Counted from the first letter of the stretch, positions 32,340 through 43,955 are shown. The stretch: 62,000 nucleotides of DNA from Branchiostoma floridae (GCF_000003815.2 NC_049994.1:16623280-16685279); one strand, 5' to 3'. Made by a program: numbers and translations. Notes: a model not told the origin generated them from the sequence alone.

Positions 32340-32981
32340 GTAAAGATCAGTTAATGGCTTACCTTAAAATGGCAAAGCAATCAAGGATCCCTCCAAGAAT
32401 AAAAGATCTACAAATTTTAAGTGACTTCAAAGCATGACTGTCTTCCTGACTACAGTTTAGGATAAACATTTCAAACACAGGAATATCTAACAAGTATATA
32501 TTTGTAACAGTTTACCTTAAAATGGCAAAGCAGTCAAGGATGCCTCCAGAAAAAAAAAAGAACTACAAATGTGGAGCAACTACAAAGCATGGCTTTCTGA
32601 CTACAATTTTAGACAAACATTTCATCCAACATGGGAACATCAAACAAGTCAATAAATCGTAACAGTTAGTAGATCAGCTAAAAGGCAAAGCATTGAAGGA
32701 TGCATTAGAAGAAAAGACCTACAAATCTTAAGGGACTACAAAGCATGGTTTCTTCACAAACATTTCAAACACTGGAATGTCTAGCAAGTCAATAAATCGT
32801 AACAGTAACTGTTAATAGATCAGCTAAAAGGTTTGCCTTAAAATGGCAAAGCAGTCAAGGATGCCTACAGAAGAAAAGACCTACAAATCTAAAGCGACTA
32901 CAAAGCATGGCTTTCCAACTAGAATTCTAAACACAAATGTTTCAATAAGTTGTAACAGTTAATAGATGAGTTAAGCCTTAC
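32340..32981 (-). repeat. Tandem copies of the 5'UTR exon donor border
   Basis: Units of about 150 bases on the minus strand carry ttgactgctttgccatttta followed by aggtaa or a decayed donor. They occur near 32,362, 32,518, 32,680 and 32,838. The true border is at 32,982 (gccttttaaag then GTAAGG). Confidence 0.85.
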
Positions 32982-33260
32982 CTTTAAAAGGCAAAGTAGC
33001 CAAGAATGCGTACGGAAGAAAAGGAGTTAACAAATCTTCCTGACATGCAAGCCGAGTTGGTCAAAAGCTGGCAAAATCATCCCAGTGTGTGGCAGACCTG
33101 TTCCCTGACCCCAAACGGTAGACCCAACAATTATCAAGGCTGAAAGAGTGGCCCTTTCCATTCGGTGCATTAGCTGGGACCAGCCCTCTGACCCACTCTG
33201 TTTGATTGCACCAAGCTGGCACTGGCAGCGTGTTTTAGAGCTTGGGGGACATTCACTCAA
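32982..33260 (-). other. Sema5: Probable 5' untranslated exon of Sema5
   Basis: A strong donor (AAAG then GTAAGG) ends this exon at 32,982. The same border is repeated downstream, as at several confirmed Sema5 borders. All three frames contain stops, and the donor lies next upstream of the start-codon exon, so I read it as a non-coding first exon. The upper limit and the promoter are not determined. A dispersed repeat begins at about 33,268. It also contains a short frame starting MERATLSALIIVG that ends before the donor; that is rejected as a gene. Confidence 0.5.
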
Positions 33261-33267
33261 TATCCCA

Positions 33268-33470
33268 TACTGTAAATCTTAAAACGTTTGTGGTTATTTT
33301 AATTTCGCAGTTTTTACTTTGTCCTCAGTGTCCACCTCAAAACCATTGCAAACATTTGTTCTTGTAGTGCAGTATTGTTTCGATCATGACCTACATTGGG
33401 AAAACCGCATTTTCCCTTTTAACATGGAATTAAGTCCAAGCAAAATTAAGCGAATCTACAGTACTGTGTA
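33268..33470. repeat. Dispersed 'ttaagttcgcggt' repeat, copy 2
   Basis: Diverged copy (tactgtaaatcttaaaacg, then attttaatttcgcag) of the element at 15,880-16,060, just upstream of the presumed Sema5 first exon. Confidence 0.6.
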
Positions 33471-33598
33471 TAGATTGGTGGGGAGGGTTTTGTTATGTCT
33501 CGGGATTACCACAATCTAGGGCAAGGGTGTTTCAGATTCAACTTCGGTAAGGCCACCCCAATTTGACTTGGTGGTTCCTGGATTTAAAAAGGTAACGG

Positions 33599-33802
33599 TG
33601 GTTCACCTTTATCGGAGGGTAACCTATATCCGTTGTTAAACGTATTTAGGGATATGAAGTAGACGGACGGTGGTTTCAAATCGAAACATTTTGAAAATAT
33701 TGCAAATTTGAAACCACTGTCTGCAGACTTAATACTCCTAAATGTGCTGCTTTTAAAGGCAATGGATAAAGGTCACCCCACGGATAAAGGTGAACTAGCG
33801 TT
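33599..33802. repeat. Foldback MITE, family B, copy 2
   Basis: The left end ggttcacctttatcggaggg and right end cacggataaaggtgaac are inverted, and the centre gacggacggtggtttcaaat pairs with tttgaaaccactgtctgc. Same family as 8,682-8,900. Confidence 0.85.
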
Positions 33803-33849
33803 AAAGCTGAACTGGAATAAGTCTATAGATATAAAAACAGTCTGAGGGG

Positions 33850-34400
33850 AAAATCTATGTCTCCCTTTAACATCCTATCAGAATGAGAGCCCTAACCGAA
33901 GCTAGGTATTTGAATACCTGAGGCCACACCAATTTAATTTCTTGGTTCACGGATTTTTTCATAAAAAATATGGAGCGAGAGGGCGAAATAAAAATAAAAA
34001 TAAAACTTGTAAAATGGTTGGGGCAAAGGTAAGGGCTAATCCAAAACATAAAGAATAAAAAGTTTTCAGCTTGAAAAAAGTACAAAAACACTATTACTGT
34101 ACAGTAACAGCACATGTTCATTGAAAATTACAAAAGTAGTGTCAGTTTTTATGTTTGCTACACCAGAAAGTTGGTGAATGGCTTCATTAATGGTGAAAAT
34201 TTGCTGAGTGGTAATTTTTATTTTTATTTTTTTTTCCAAAAAATAGGAGCGAGCGAATCCGTGAACCAAGAAATTAAATTGGTGTGGCCTGAGTGAAATG
34301 AGAAAAGTCCTGTAAAATGCCTTCCTAAAGTGCATGAGATCAGTAACATATCACCAGATTTGAACCCATGACCCTTCGGTTCTGGGACAAACATTGGGCC
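33850..34400 (-). repeat. tRNA-derived SINE split by a MITE
   Basis: On the minus strand the head at about 34,400 reads gttgtggcccaatg and gggttcaaatctgg. The body follows with ttttctcatttcactcagg, then the MITE (34,289-33,922), then acctagcttcggttaggg and gataggatgttaaaggg. It is the same SINE as at 15,320-15,567. Confidence 0.8.
33922..34289. mobile_element. MITE family C, 368 bp, TGA target duplication
   Basis: The left end ggccacaccaatttaatttc (continuing ttggttcacgg) and the right end ccgtgaaccaagaaattaaa (continuing ttggtgtggcc) are near-perfect inverted repeats. TGA flanks both sides (33,919-33,921 and 34,290-34,292). The SINE copy at 15.4 kb shows the empty site. Solo or decayed termini of this family occur at 1,856, 26,188, 33,550, 38,960, 42,457, 44,190, 44,413 and 54,739. 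Confidence 0.9.
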
Positions 34401-34409
34401 ACAACATAT

Positions 34410-35078
34410 TTTAATATCTTTCCTTAAATTGGTTAATAAGCCACACATTAATTAAGTAAACATTTTTTTTTGCAAAGTTAAGCATCCATATAGCCAGCTG
34501 CAAAAGCCTGGTTAATGCACAAGTAGTGCACAAGCCAAGCTTGTTGTTACAGACTTCCCTAAATCCCATTTCTTTCCTTCAGAAACAGGAAACTCTGGGA
34601 TCCGGAATGCCTCCTGGTTTATTTATGTATTGATATATTTTCCAGGGAGTAAGATTTGTAAAGTAGGACCTACCACAGTAACAGGCATTCTGATGCTGGG
34701 CTTGAAATACTTTTTACCTTTGCCAAAAAAACTTGAAAATAATATAATCTTTTTTTTAGATAGTGTTTGTATGTGCAGCAACACTAGAATACCTGGATGG
34801 ATTGCTATTTGATATTCAGCATTATGTGGGTAGGTCTTGATGAGACCTTAGATGATAAAATTTGAAACAATAAGAAATGATTTTCAAGAACTTCTAAGTT
34901 ATTGATAAATGATCAACAAACAATTTCCAACACTATTTGTTGTTTTTTAATGTTTTTCTTCTCCCTTTTGTGAGACAATGAAATAATATGGTTTATCGTG
35001 AACGTTAATTGATGAATTAACAATTATTAACACTGTTTGTATGTTTGTAAATGTCTCTGTTTGTCTCTCCCTTTTCAG
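34410..35078. other. No gene seen
   Basis: AT-rich sequence between the MITE cluster and a candidate plus-strand exon. If both candidate first exons are real, this and 33.3-33.6 kb would be a shared upstream region for two divergent genes. Confidence 0.35.
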
Positions 35079-35160
35079 AGGTTTCCATCTACTTGACCAT
35101 TCTGTTTGTTACAAGGTGTCCCATGTGTTGATGTGTTCACTATGGACCCACCACAGTTCA
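35079..35160 (+). CDS. Candidate first coding exon, plus strand
   Basis: A pyrimidine-rich acceptor (gtctctcccttttcag) ends at 35,078 and a consensus donor GTAAGTAAG starts at 35,161. Within the exon an ATG at 35,142 gives MDPPQF plus one base. It could be the start exon of a gene running to the right and divergent from Sema5. I found no matching downstream exon, so this rests on splice signals only. Confidence 0.28.
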
Positions 35161-35454
35161 GTAAGTAAGCTTATAATGTGGGATGAAATTGGAATTGTGC
35201 TGGATTGAAAAGTGAGGTGGCCTTTGTCCTGAACCTTATCAATCTTCCAGAAAATAGTAATTTACTTTGGTGCATTAGTGTGGTACTCAATGGTGGGAAA
35301 ATGATTAAGTTAGGGGTCACTTTCCCACAGAGATGAAGGAGCTAAAATTGTAAAAATTGTAATGACAACACTAGTAAAGGAATCTTTCATTGAGCAATCA
35401 ACATTTTCAAATAGCAGTCCTGATGAAGCTATATTTACCATAACCTGCATACCT

Positions 35455-35640
35455 CTTTTTTGTAAGGCATAGGCAGCCTATTTTGACTTGCTGTAATTCA
35501 TAGGGAAATCTGTCTTGTACATATACTGGTAGTAAGGTGGCCAAATTTGTGTAACTGCCTTCCTTGATTTTAGTGTAATACGTAGGGAGTTCAGAATTCA
35601 GCTTTAAGCATTGTCAGGACCTCCATGCAGACCCTCTTTT
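35455..35640. repeat. MITE family D, copy 1
   Basis: Contains gtaaggcataggcagcctat, then gtaatacgtagggagttc, then a terminus catgcagaccctcttttaa. Relatives lie at 52,575-52,765, 53,225-53,395 and, as a tandem fragment, 61,290-61,410. Confidence 0.7.
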
Positions 35641-36258
35641 AAGTCTGAGACGGATAAAACTGACTTGCTATGGCCTAAGCTGTGACATGTTCATATCTGA
35701 GGAGCAATTCCTCCAGGAGTTTGCCATGTCAGCACCGGGGGCAGGATTCCTGCAAATCTTAGCGGAGCTCTGCGACATGCTGCTTATTTCATACACATCC
35801 TGACTGTTGACTCAGGTGACAGCAACCAAAAAAGCAAGGAGAAATGTTCAAAGAGCTTAAGGTTAGGTCAGCGTTTTTTCTGCCGTCACCTGTATGTGAC
35901 ATTGTGGTCAACTGAGGCTGGGTAAACCACCTGACAAGTCTTTTCTGTTCTGGAAACATTTACTATTTTTTAGTCTACAAATGTCACTCATCAGATTACC
36001 ATTATATGACAGGTACAGAAAAATACTGTTGGAGAGAAATAAGCAATCATACAAAGTCAAATCTGAACCAGTAGCCACTACCAGAAACTTATACCTACCT
36101 GGCCAATGTGTGTTGCAACTTTTTATCTTCCCCATTGACCTAAGCATTATTAAGAAACCTGTCTATAAATTGACCACCTGTGTAAGGTGACCATTTCTTT
36201 ACATCCCTTGAGAGGCAACCAGAGATGCATGTTTGACTGTCTACATTACTGTGGTCTC

Positions 36259-36629
36259 TGAGAGTTTTAGACACAGTTTTTCCTGATATCTGTGAGCCGA
36301 CAACCTCTCGCCGACAGCTTTTTTTCAGCATCTAGATGGAACTGCAATATCGCCATAAAGATATCGGCAGAATTTCAGCCGAAAGGTCCGGAGCATTCGC
36401 CCGATAGCTTAGCAGGGGTCCCCGACAGCTTCCACGCGCGTGTAGATGCGTCCCGACTTCGGGAGGGCTCATTAGCATATAACCAGCATATAGAGCCATT
36501 TTGAAAACCGCGCGATGTGTTTATGACTGCAAGCGCCACGGGTGTCCCGCCCCCTACGTTCCAGATCCCTCCCGACATCTCCACAGATATCGGTAAAAAC
36601 TGTGTCTAGATTAGGCCTGAGAGTTTTAG
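36259..36629 (-). mobile_element. MITE family A, copy 2
   Basis: Reverse orientation to copy 1. The right end (ctgtgtctagattaggcc) is complete; the left end starts at acacagtttttcctgat and lacks the outermost bases. The element is flanked by a 12-bp direct repeat, tgagagttttag, at 36,259-36,270 and 36,618-36,629. Confidence 0.85.
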
Positions 36630-36783
36630 AGCCCACAGCTGGCCCCTGTATCAAGTTGTAAACTCTGACAGGAGTTAAACCCCTCCTGATGACCCCCGAT
36701 GACCCCTGCTCCTTACACCTGCCATCTGGCGTCCTGGAATTCCAGTAGAGCTGGGGATTTTTTTTCTTTAATTAAATATATCA

Positions 36784-37925
36784 TACTCCACATTCCCAAT
36801 AACTCTCAGATTTATTAGTATTTTATTTAAGTCTTTACCCTACACAATCAGTCATGATTAAATTGTACAATTACTGTAGAATATATTGTACATCAAAGTT
36901 TGAAAAGACGTGCAATATGATAAGTGTAAAAACAAAAACAACAAAAACACAGAAAAACATTTAGCATTGCATATTTTCATATACATGTAGTTGAAAGGAA
37001 GGTCTGACAGAGATAACACACCAGGAACTGCCTTCCTCACAGGCACCTGATAAAATTTCGAAGAACATCCAAAGAGAAGTCTCAGTACCCTTAGAGCCTT
37101 ACACAAATAAGCAAGCGAGCCCTGAATCCTAAACATTTCACATAGTAAGTGCCCGTACTCTGCAATCCCAACATCCATCAGAAACAATGTATGTCTTTTC
37201 TTTTCCCAATTTACATCAATAAATTGTACCATAGATACATTGTATACAAGTTTGGGAAAGCCACCTTAAAAAAAAAAATATTTGATAAATATATCCTTAA
37301 GACATTACAAAAACTTTTTTTGTACTGTATGCTTATTGACAGTAAAAACTGACGGATACTTAAAGCAAAAAAGAAAATGCCTGACAGAATGACGCAAAAA
37401 GTTACACATACAAGGAATAGTTTTCTGTACTACATAATATTTCACTGAACTCTCAGGACTCTTAGAGCCTTAGACAAATAAGCAAGCGAGCCCTGAATCC
37501 TAAACATTTGGCATCTCCTGTGCTGGTACTCAGCAATCCCAATAACCCTTAGATACAATGTATGTCAGACTCTTCTCTTTCCTGATTTTGTACACCATTA
37601 ATTTGTACCGTACACATATTGGAATAATTTTCTTTATAACTTGGGAAGGCCACCTTAAAAAATGTTATAAAATTTAATATATCATAAAGACATACAAAAA
37701 CTCTTTTCGTTCTGCATGTTTTTTGACAGTAAAAGTGATGGCTATCTAGTAAGTAAAAGTCTAAAGGAAAAGACTGCTTGCAAGTCACTATGTTATCATT
37801 ACTGGCACTACATAATATTTCACAGAGACATTAAGTCTCAGGACTCTTAGACAAATAAGCAAGCGAGCCCTGAATCCTAAACATTTGGCACTCCAGAGGG
37901 GTACTCCACAGTCCCAACAACCCTC
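36784..37925. repeat. Tandem repeat of about 373 bp, just over three copies
   Basis: The motif tactc-(c/t)-(a/g)c-a-tcccaa recurs at 36,784, 37,154, 37,527 and 37,902, and gcaagcgagccctgaatcc at 37,111, 37,482 and 37,859. Long open frames on the minus strand (LAYLCKALRVL) are repeat translation. Confidence 0.9.
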
Positions 37926-37929
37926 CGCA

Positions 37930-38750
37930 GGTCAAACAAACTGGTTTGGTGAGAGAACAAACAGGGACGGCAAACAGCCGAATGGGAAAGGTAAACACCA
38001 TCAAGTGGTGGGTAAATAATGGGACAATATGGACACCACTTGGGGGAAACCCCTAATGCAAGCCAGATCTTGTGAACATATATAGGCAACTATATGTGAG
38101 GAATAACATACACTCTTGAGAGTTGGAGTTGTACCTTTATCTTAGAAAAAGCCTAAGTTTATCGTCTACTTTAATTCAAGATCATTACAACTTCACAGGG
38201 TACTTAAGCACCATTTTTCCAGACAGACAACAAATGAATATAACTGTTGACGTCTATTTTTCCATTTGTTTGTATTCAAGTTATATTGATAACTATGATA
38301 AATCTTTCCTGCAAAGTAGTAAAAAAAAAGTAAACTTCAATCTACACACATGTACAGATAACTTCTACTTGTATCCCAATCTAAAATTGTTACGAAGCTA
38401 GCCTCACTCTACAAGAACTGAAGAAACTGGATAGCACCATCATCTACATGGCAATGGTGTAAGAGATGCCAAAAAGCCTCTTAGTCGCAGGCTAATCAGC
38501 TGACAGAGAAGACCTACATGTCATTAAGTACAGGTAAGCAACTTCACCTACCAAGAATGAAAGCCTATGTCTTCAAAAGTCCAAGAGTTCATCCAAAGAA
38601 AGCAGAAACTTCAAGACAGCAGATAACTCCCAGGGAATTCCCAGTCTCAGAACGAGTGACCAGCCAAGAGACTGAAAACTAGCAGGGACCAGGGAAGCCT
38701 TTCCACCTGTGCACACACAAGGACATGGTATTCCAGAAGTGAGGGGGGAT
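37930..38750. other. No gene seen
   Basis: Unremarkable AT-rich sequence with no domain or splice context. Confidence 0.4.
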
Positions 38751-38759
38751 CCACAACTG

Positions 38760-39050
38760 GTGCCAGCCTGGCTCATAACAGGAGGAGCCAGGCACAAGGC
38801 CATATCAAGTTATTCCTTTGGATTTCGGAATATTTTTTGCAAAAAAAAAAAAAGGCCATTTCTAATATCAATTGATTAATCAATCAATCGATCAATCAAT
38901 CAATCAATATGTTAACTGGTCCCAGACGGCTCATAACAGGACGAGCCAGACACAAGGCCACGCCAAGCTATTTCTTTGGCTCTTGGAATATCCTTTGCAA
39001 AAAATAAAAAACAAGGGTACGGCCATGGCTAGTATCAATCAATCAACATG
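38760..39050. repeat. 170-bp tandem duplication with (aatc)n
   Basis: The block ggctcataacaggaggagcc, then caaggccatatcaag, then tttgcaaaaaa is repeated from 38,930. A short (aatc)n run lies between the copies at 38,867-38,910. Confidence 0.85.
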
Positions 39051-39184
39051 ATTTATTATAAGCTATGGATAGATCTTTATGATACTATGTTTGTTGGTAG
39101 GTGTTACCAAAATGATTGAATGATGGGCCCCTTTTAGCTTTGTATGGTACTGCAGCAGGACTTCCAGTTTGGATATCTCATTGT

Positions 39185-39435
39185 TTTTTTTAAATCCAAG
39201 TACCAGAAAATAAAGTAGGCTGGCTCAAGAGTGCCAACTGCAAACAGGCAATAGAAAATCTAAAAGCCATTCAACTTTCCCTAGAATTTCCAAACATTCC
39301 TAAAATTGGGAAACCTTTTATTAAGTTTTAAATCCAAGAACAACAAAGTAGACTGGCATGGCCCGACTGGGATGGAGACAGGCAGTGGAAAAAACAGATT
39401 TGACTTTCCCTGGAATCTCCCAACATTCCTGAGGT
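39185..39435. repeat. 125-bp diverged tandem duplication
   Basis: tttaaatccaag(t/a), aaagtag(g)ctgg and the end motif ctttccct(a/g)gaat recur at about 125-base spacing. Confidence 0.7.
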
Positions 39436-39594
39436 TGGAACCCAGCGAGGGCAGCACAAACTGGTAAACAGGGCAGCAGACGTTAGAGACTCCAGACTTC
39501 AGCAGATAAACACATGTGGCAGCTGGGGAGTCGTAACAGGTGACAACCGACCAGGGCAGTCTCTGTCTTCAAATTTTTTTCTGTCCCAAACATT

Positions 39595-40000
39595 GTTTGG
39601 ACCACAAACCCAACTTGCTAAACTGCTTGCTTGACCCGTTTGGTGGCATGGTCAGTTTGTCGGTGCTTGTAGCCCAATGTTACAATACTCCCCCTTTCCT
39701 TTTTAAGATTCGTCCTGTCCGAGCACGATATCCCTCTGTAGCACATCTTCTAGCCTTTAACTCACAGGGTTGGTTTGTGAACCAATGTAAGAAGTGAATA
39801 AAAAACAGTCTCCTGGCTCCCGGGGTTCAAACCCACTACGAACCCAGGCCGCGAGATCACAAACCCAACACGCTAGACCATTAAGCTACACCGAGCACAA
39901 ACCCAACTTGCTAAACTGCTGCGCCAAAACGTCTGACCCGTTTGGTGGCATGGTCAGTTTGGCGGCGCTTGAACCCCACTGTTACAACCAGCCTCAGGGT
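39595..40000. repeat. Duplicated block around a tRNA-derived SINE
   Basis: Two copies of acaaacccaacttgctaaac followed by gacccgtttggtggcatgg start at about 39,602 and 39,898. Between them (39,800-39,905, minus strand) is a tRNA-like head with tagcttaatggtctagcg and gggtttgaaccccggg. An inverted relative of the block lies at 45,645-45,735. Confidence 0.75.
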
Positions 40001-40009
40001 AAGAAAAGA

Positions 40010-43000
40010 GTTGAACCAGCAGCTGTGCAACAAACTCAAAGCTTCCCTCACCCCTTGCACTCTTACTTGCCCTTTCTCCATAACAAAAACACCTGTCATT
40101 CTATATATAGCACAGGGAGAACGGATTCTTGGGTGGCTACATTAAGTTTGGACGGTGTATATGTTTGGACCTCCGATGTTGGCTGCTCAGTCAAAACACT
40201 GGAACTAACAGTGGAGAAAAACAGAACATCTGGGTTCAAACTGACGCTCATGTTGTACTTGAATGTAGCTTATGCTATGAATGTTGAAATATATGTATGA
40301 TTTTATTCTTGTGATTTTCGCTAAATCCTGTTTACACTAAAATGACAGAAATTCGTATGTTATGAAAAACCAAACTGATCCTTGTTTAATTACTCTGTAA
40401 ATGAGAATTGAATCAAGCAAAAATTGGTGGTGGGACAGGGTAAAGTTACAGAAATGTCCAAATTTGAATAAAAATGGAAATTTATACACAATGACAGAAA
40501 AAAAACTAATTCTTTGCATGATCTTTCTCTCAACAACAATTGGGATGATTGAAAAAAAGTTCAATCTGGCTAGAGCCCTGTATGCAGGTGGCATGTCCAG
40601 CCAGTATATATATCTCCCCAGAGTAAGCCACCCCTACAGGAGTCCAGTAGGAGTAAGTGTGGGTGGGAGGGGGAGGGGGACCCGTCCATGATTACCTTAC
40701 AGAGAGACACCTGCAGACAACTTGTATATCACTGAGTCAGTTCTATCTACTGATCGTGACATCTACCTTCATTCAACTGTCAATTTGTCACACTTTGATG
40801 TCTCTATCTGGTAACATCAGCAGAAAAAAGGTTTTTGGAAAAGGAACTTTCCCGGGTCAACTTTTGATAGGTTTTCTTTCCTACTTTGTTCATTATTCAT
40901 GTACAAGGCCACACAAGTAGTTGTAACCTTGACTGATATACTTCCAATGCAGAGTATGTTTGACAGAAAGTAACTGTTGCTTGCATGGAAAAAGAAAAAT
41001 TAATACGCAGAAGAAATTCTGTGTTACAAAATATTCTTCAGAAATATATTAATGAAGTGTCATAAAGTTCAATGTACCAAAGCCAAGACCTTCTTGAGGT
41101 AAAAATACATTCCTGACTTAAATCAGCTATTCAGTGTATCCATTTTCAATGCAACAGAATTCATCATTCAGTACTTTCATAACATTATTATTATTATTAA
41201 CAAAAACAAATGCCTGCCAATATATCAGTTTTCAGACCATCAGCTCACAGCAATATATTTCATGGTTCTAAGAAATTTTGAAAGAAAAAAAAACTAGCTG
41301 GCAGTAAATAAGAAAACAGACGACTGGGAGAAAAACTTGCATCTCACATATGTGCCTATACACTCCCTGAAACTGCATGTACTATAAATATAAGCTATAC
41401 AATTGAGACTCGGCTTTACAGGTTACAGTAACTGTTAAATGTTTCTTAAATCTGAGAACAAACAATTATTAAACTGTCTCCTCACATTTATGATTTAATA
41501 GAGGAATGGGTAATCCCAGCATAAGGAAACCTTCCCTGGACTCGACCATAAACACACCCTAATCTGGCATTGTGAGTACCAAGCTACAGCCCCATACATT
41601 AAATGTTTCAAGTTAGTCAATTACTGGGTAAGCATTTTTTTTTTAAATTTAACAACCAGCTAATAAAATTGCAGCCTCACATTAATGATTTAATACAGGA
41701 ATGAGTAATCCCAGCATAAGGAACCCTTCCATGGACCTGACCATAAACATAGACTAATCCGGCATTAATCACATGTGATCCTAATGGGGCCTGCGCTGAC
41801 AGCTTCTCATGAGCTGGTTTTAGACTGACATGCTGCAGAAACTGTCAGACACTCAGGCAGTATAAGGCAGGGCTCGAAATACTTTTTTCTGCAAACCTGC
41901 ACTGGTGCAGGTTACATTGAAAATTACCTGCACCAGACAAATTTTACCTGCACCGCTCAGAATTTAGGAAGTATGGATCATACTAAAATTGTTTAGTCAT
42001 CATCATCATCCAGGCGTGCTGGTTGCACGGACGGCCATGACTCTCTTCCTCCATCCTTCCCTATCCTCCATAGCCTTGGGCAGTTCTTCAGCCGAGCAGC
42101 CAGAATCATCACAAATTTGATGTACATATGTTTAATAATTGTATAATTGTTTAGTAATCATTGCTATTTTTTCTTTTATACTTCATACATGTAGGTGGCA
42201 ACAGTCAATGCAGCTGATAACAATCCATCTACACCTACATCATAGGACATTTATGTATACATAAAACCCAGTACATGGATCAGTGCAGGTTAGGTGCAAA
42301 TAGACACCAGAAAAACCTGCATAGCTCCTAACCTGCATATGCAGGTGGTATTTTGAGCCCTGACAAGGAAAGGTCCAATGGATTAGAAGCAGAACACATT
42401 AAGTAAGAACTTATCCTCTTGCTATAGCTTTACTGCAGAATATCTTCAAACCAAGGAAATAAATTGGTGTGGTCAAAACATAAACCTAATAGGTCCAGTG
42501 GTAAAGGATTCTTGTGGGCCATTTTTGGACTGACAAGTTGCAGCTCAGCTGATCTCCAAGCAGAAGTCAGTTGGAAGACTGTGACCTTTTGATTTGCCTG
42601 GTTTTCTTGGGGTCTACTGAAAGAATCAAAAGCCAGGTCCCTAGGCCTCCCAGACTAACTATGTTGGACTGATGCAGTAGCAATAGATGTTGACAGCCCT
42701 AATTATGGAAACATTTCAAAAATGTGATAAATTCCAGATATATTCCTAGAAACTTGGTAGATGTTTAAGGAAAGGTTAAGGTTATTTTAGGTAGGGTATT
42801 TGGATCAAGATCAATGTGAGTATGACATTGATAATCATCAACTTATATAATTACTATACATACAATGAATATATCTTAATTAAAAAGATTGGGTTATGTT
42901 TTGTCTCATCATTAATTAGCGAAGAATGTCAGGAAGCTCATCAGGCTAAATTGCACAGCATTAATGTTCAGATACTGCACAGATGTAAATTGCTTTGAAT

Positions 43001-43230
43001 ACAATATGGGTACCTTAAACAATTGAAGTCAGCAAAATCCTGCCTGAATGCTGTTAGTACTAGAATAGCATTGCAATAAAACAAGAAAGGCAGGGATCTA
43101 CAAACTCTCCACATAGAAAGGCCATAAATCAACAACAGTGTCTTCCATATCTTAAGCTTTGCAAACTTTCAGTATCACGTAAACCTCTCCAGAACCTCTA
43201 CTTTGAGAAAACATCCACAACGCATAAGAT
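40010..43230. other. No gene seen
   Basis: AT-rich non-coding sequence. Visible items are a repeated stretch (aatgatttaatagaggaatg and its partner, 41,490 and 41,685), a motif with cctgcaccagac at about 41,900-42,360, and a family C terminus at 42,450. Confidence 0.4.
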
Positions 43231-43240
43231 TATGACCGTA

Positions 43241-43955
43241 ACAAGATGATACCAGTCTTGTCTTAATTCCAAAGCTTTTTGACCTTATATTCATCACTCA
43301 AGAAGTGAAACATGCCTTAAGTGTCACCTTGGCCATACAGATTAAGAGAAACATCCCTTTTTCCTAAGAAAGGGCATCACCGAATTTGTAAAGCGTTAAC
43401 AGAAAAGCTCTTTACTAAAAGATACCAGTCTTCAGTCTGAATTGTCTTACAACGTTTCCTATTGGACATCTGAAATTGTCTTCATTCATAGTTAAGAGTA
43501 TAAAAGACCTGTTTCTTCCAGATCACTTCAGTGTCACTGACGAAAACTGGTGGATTCCAGTTGAAACGTCTGACCGTTTCCAAACCATATCCAGTTGCTT
43601 GAGTAACTACTTCCCAGTCTTGTCTTCATTCCAAAGGATTTCGACTGAATAGTCATCACTCAAGAAGTGGAAAATGCCTTTATGGTGACTTTGACACCCA
43701 CTAGATAAAGCAAAGATAAAGAGAAAAGGGGGACGACAGAACCTGACACTTAAGATAGTATTGGAGGTGGAGGTTGGTGTAAAGGACTACAACTTGCTAG
43801 CTGCCATGCTAGATACAGATGCATGGTCGTACATGGCACCTCATATGACGATGAACTAAACTGAACTAAGATAAAGAGAAAAATCCCTTTTTCCTTCGAA
43901 AGGGCATCACGAATTTGCCAGGCGTAAACAGAAAAGCTCTTTACTAAAGATAAAT
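43241..43955. repeat. Duplicated block, second copy split by an insertion
   Basis: Block 43,254-43,440 (gtcttgtcttaattccaaag, then catcactcaagaagtg, then agggcatcac) is repeated at 43,617-43,950. The second copy is interrupted at about 43,700-43,865 by sequence with ggaggtggaggttggtgtaa and catggcacctcatatgacga. agataaagagaaaa occurs on both sides of the insert. Confidence 0.8.
43535..43567 (+). ncRNA. Hammerhead-ribozyme-like core
   Basis: CTGACGA (43,537-43,543) is followed by the stem aactgg/ccagtt around tggatt and then GAAAC (43,563-43,567). This matches the hammerhead core CUGANGA - stem II - GAAAC exactly. Stem III could be cg/cg around tctgac, but I see no stem I pairing, so catalytic activity is doubtful. 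The tail ccatatccagttgcttgagt matches the 26.4-kb copy, which marks a shared retroelement, probably Penelope-like. Confidence 0.5.

Noticed and set aside
33027-33260. Small secreted peptide starting MERATLSALIIVG
   Set aside because: It lies inside a probable 5'UTR exon, stops before the donor, and has no relative I recognise.
36858-37232. 124-codon minus-strand frame
   Set aside because: It covers a 373-bp tandem repeat and reads the repeat unit.
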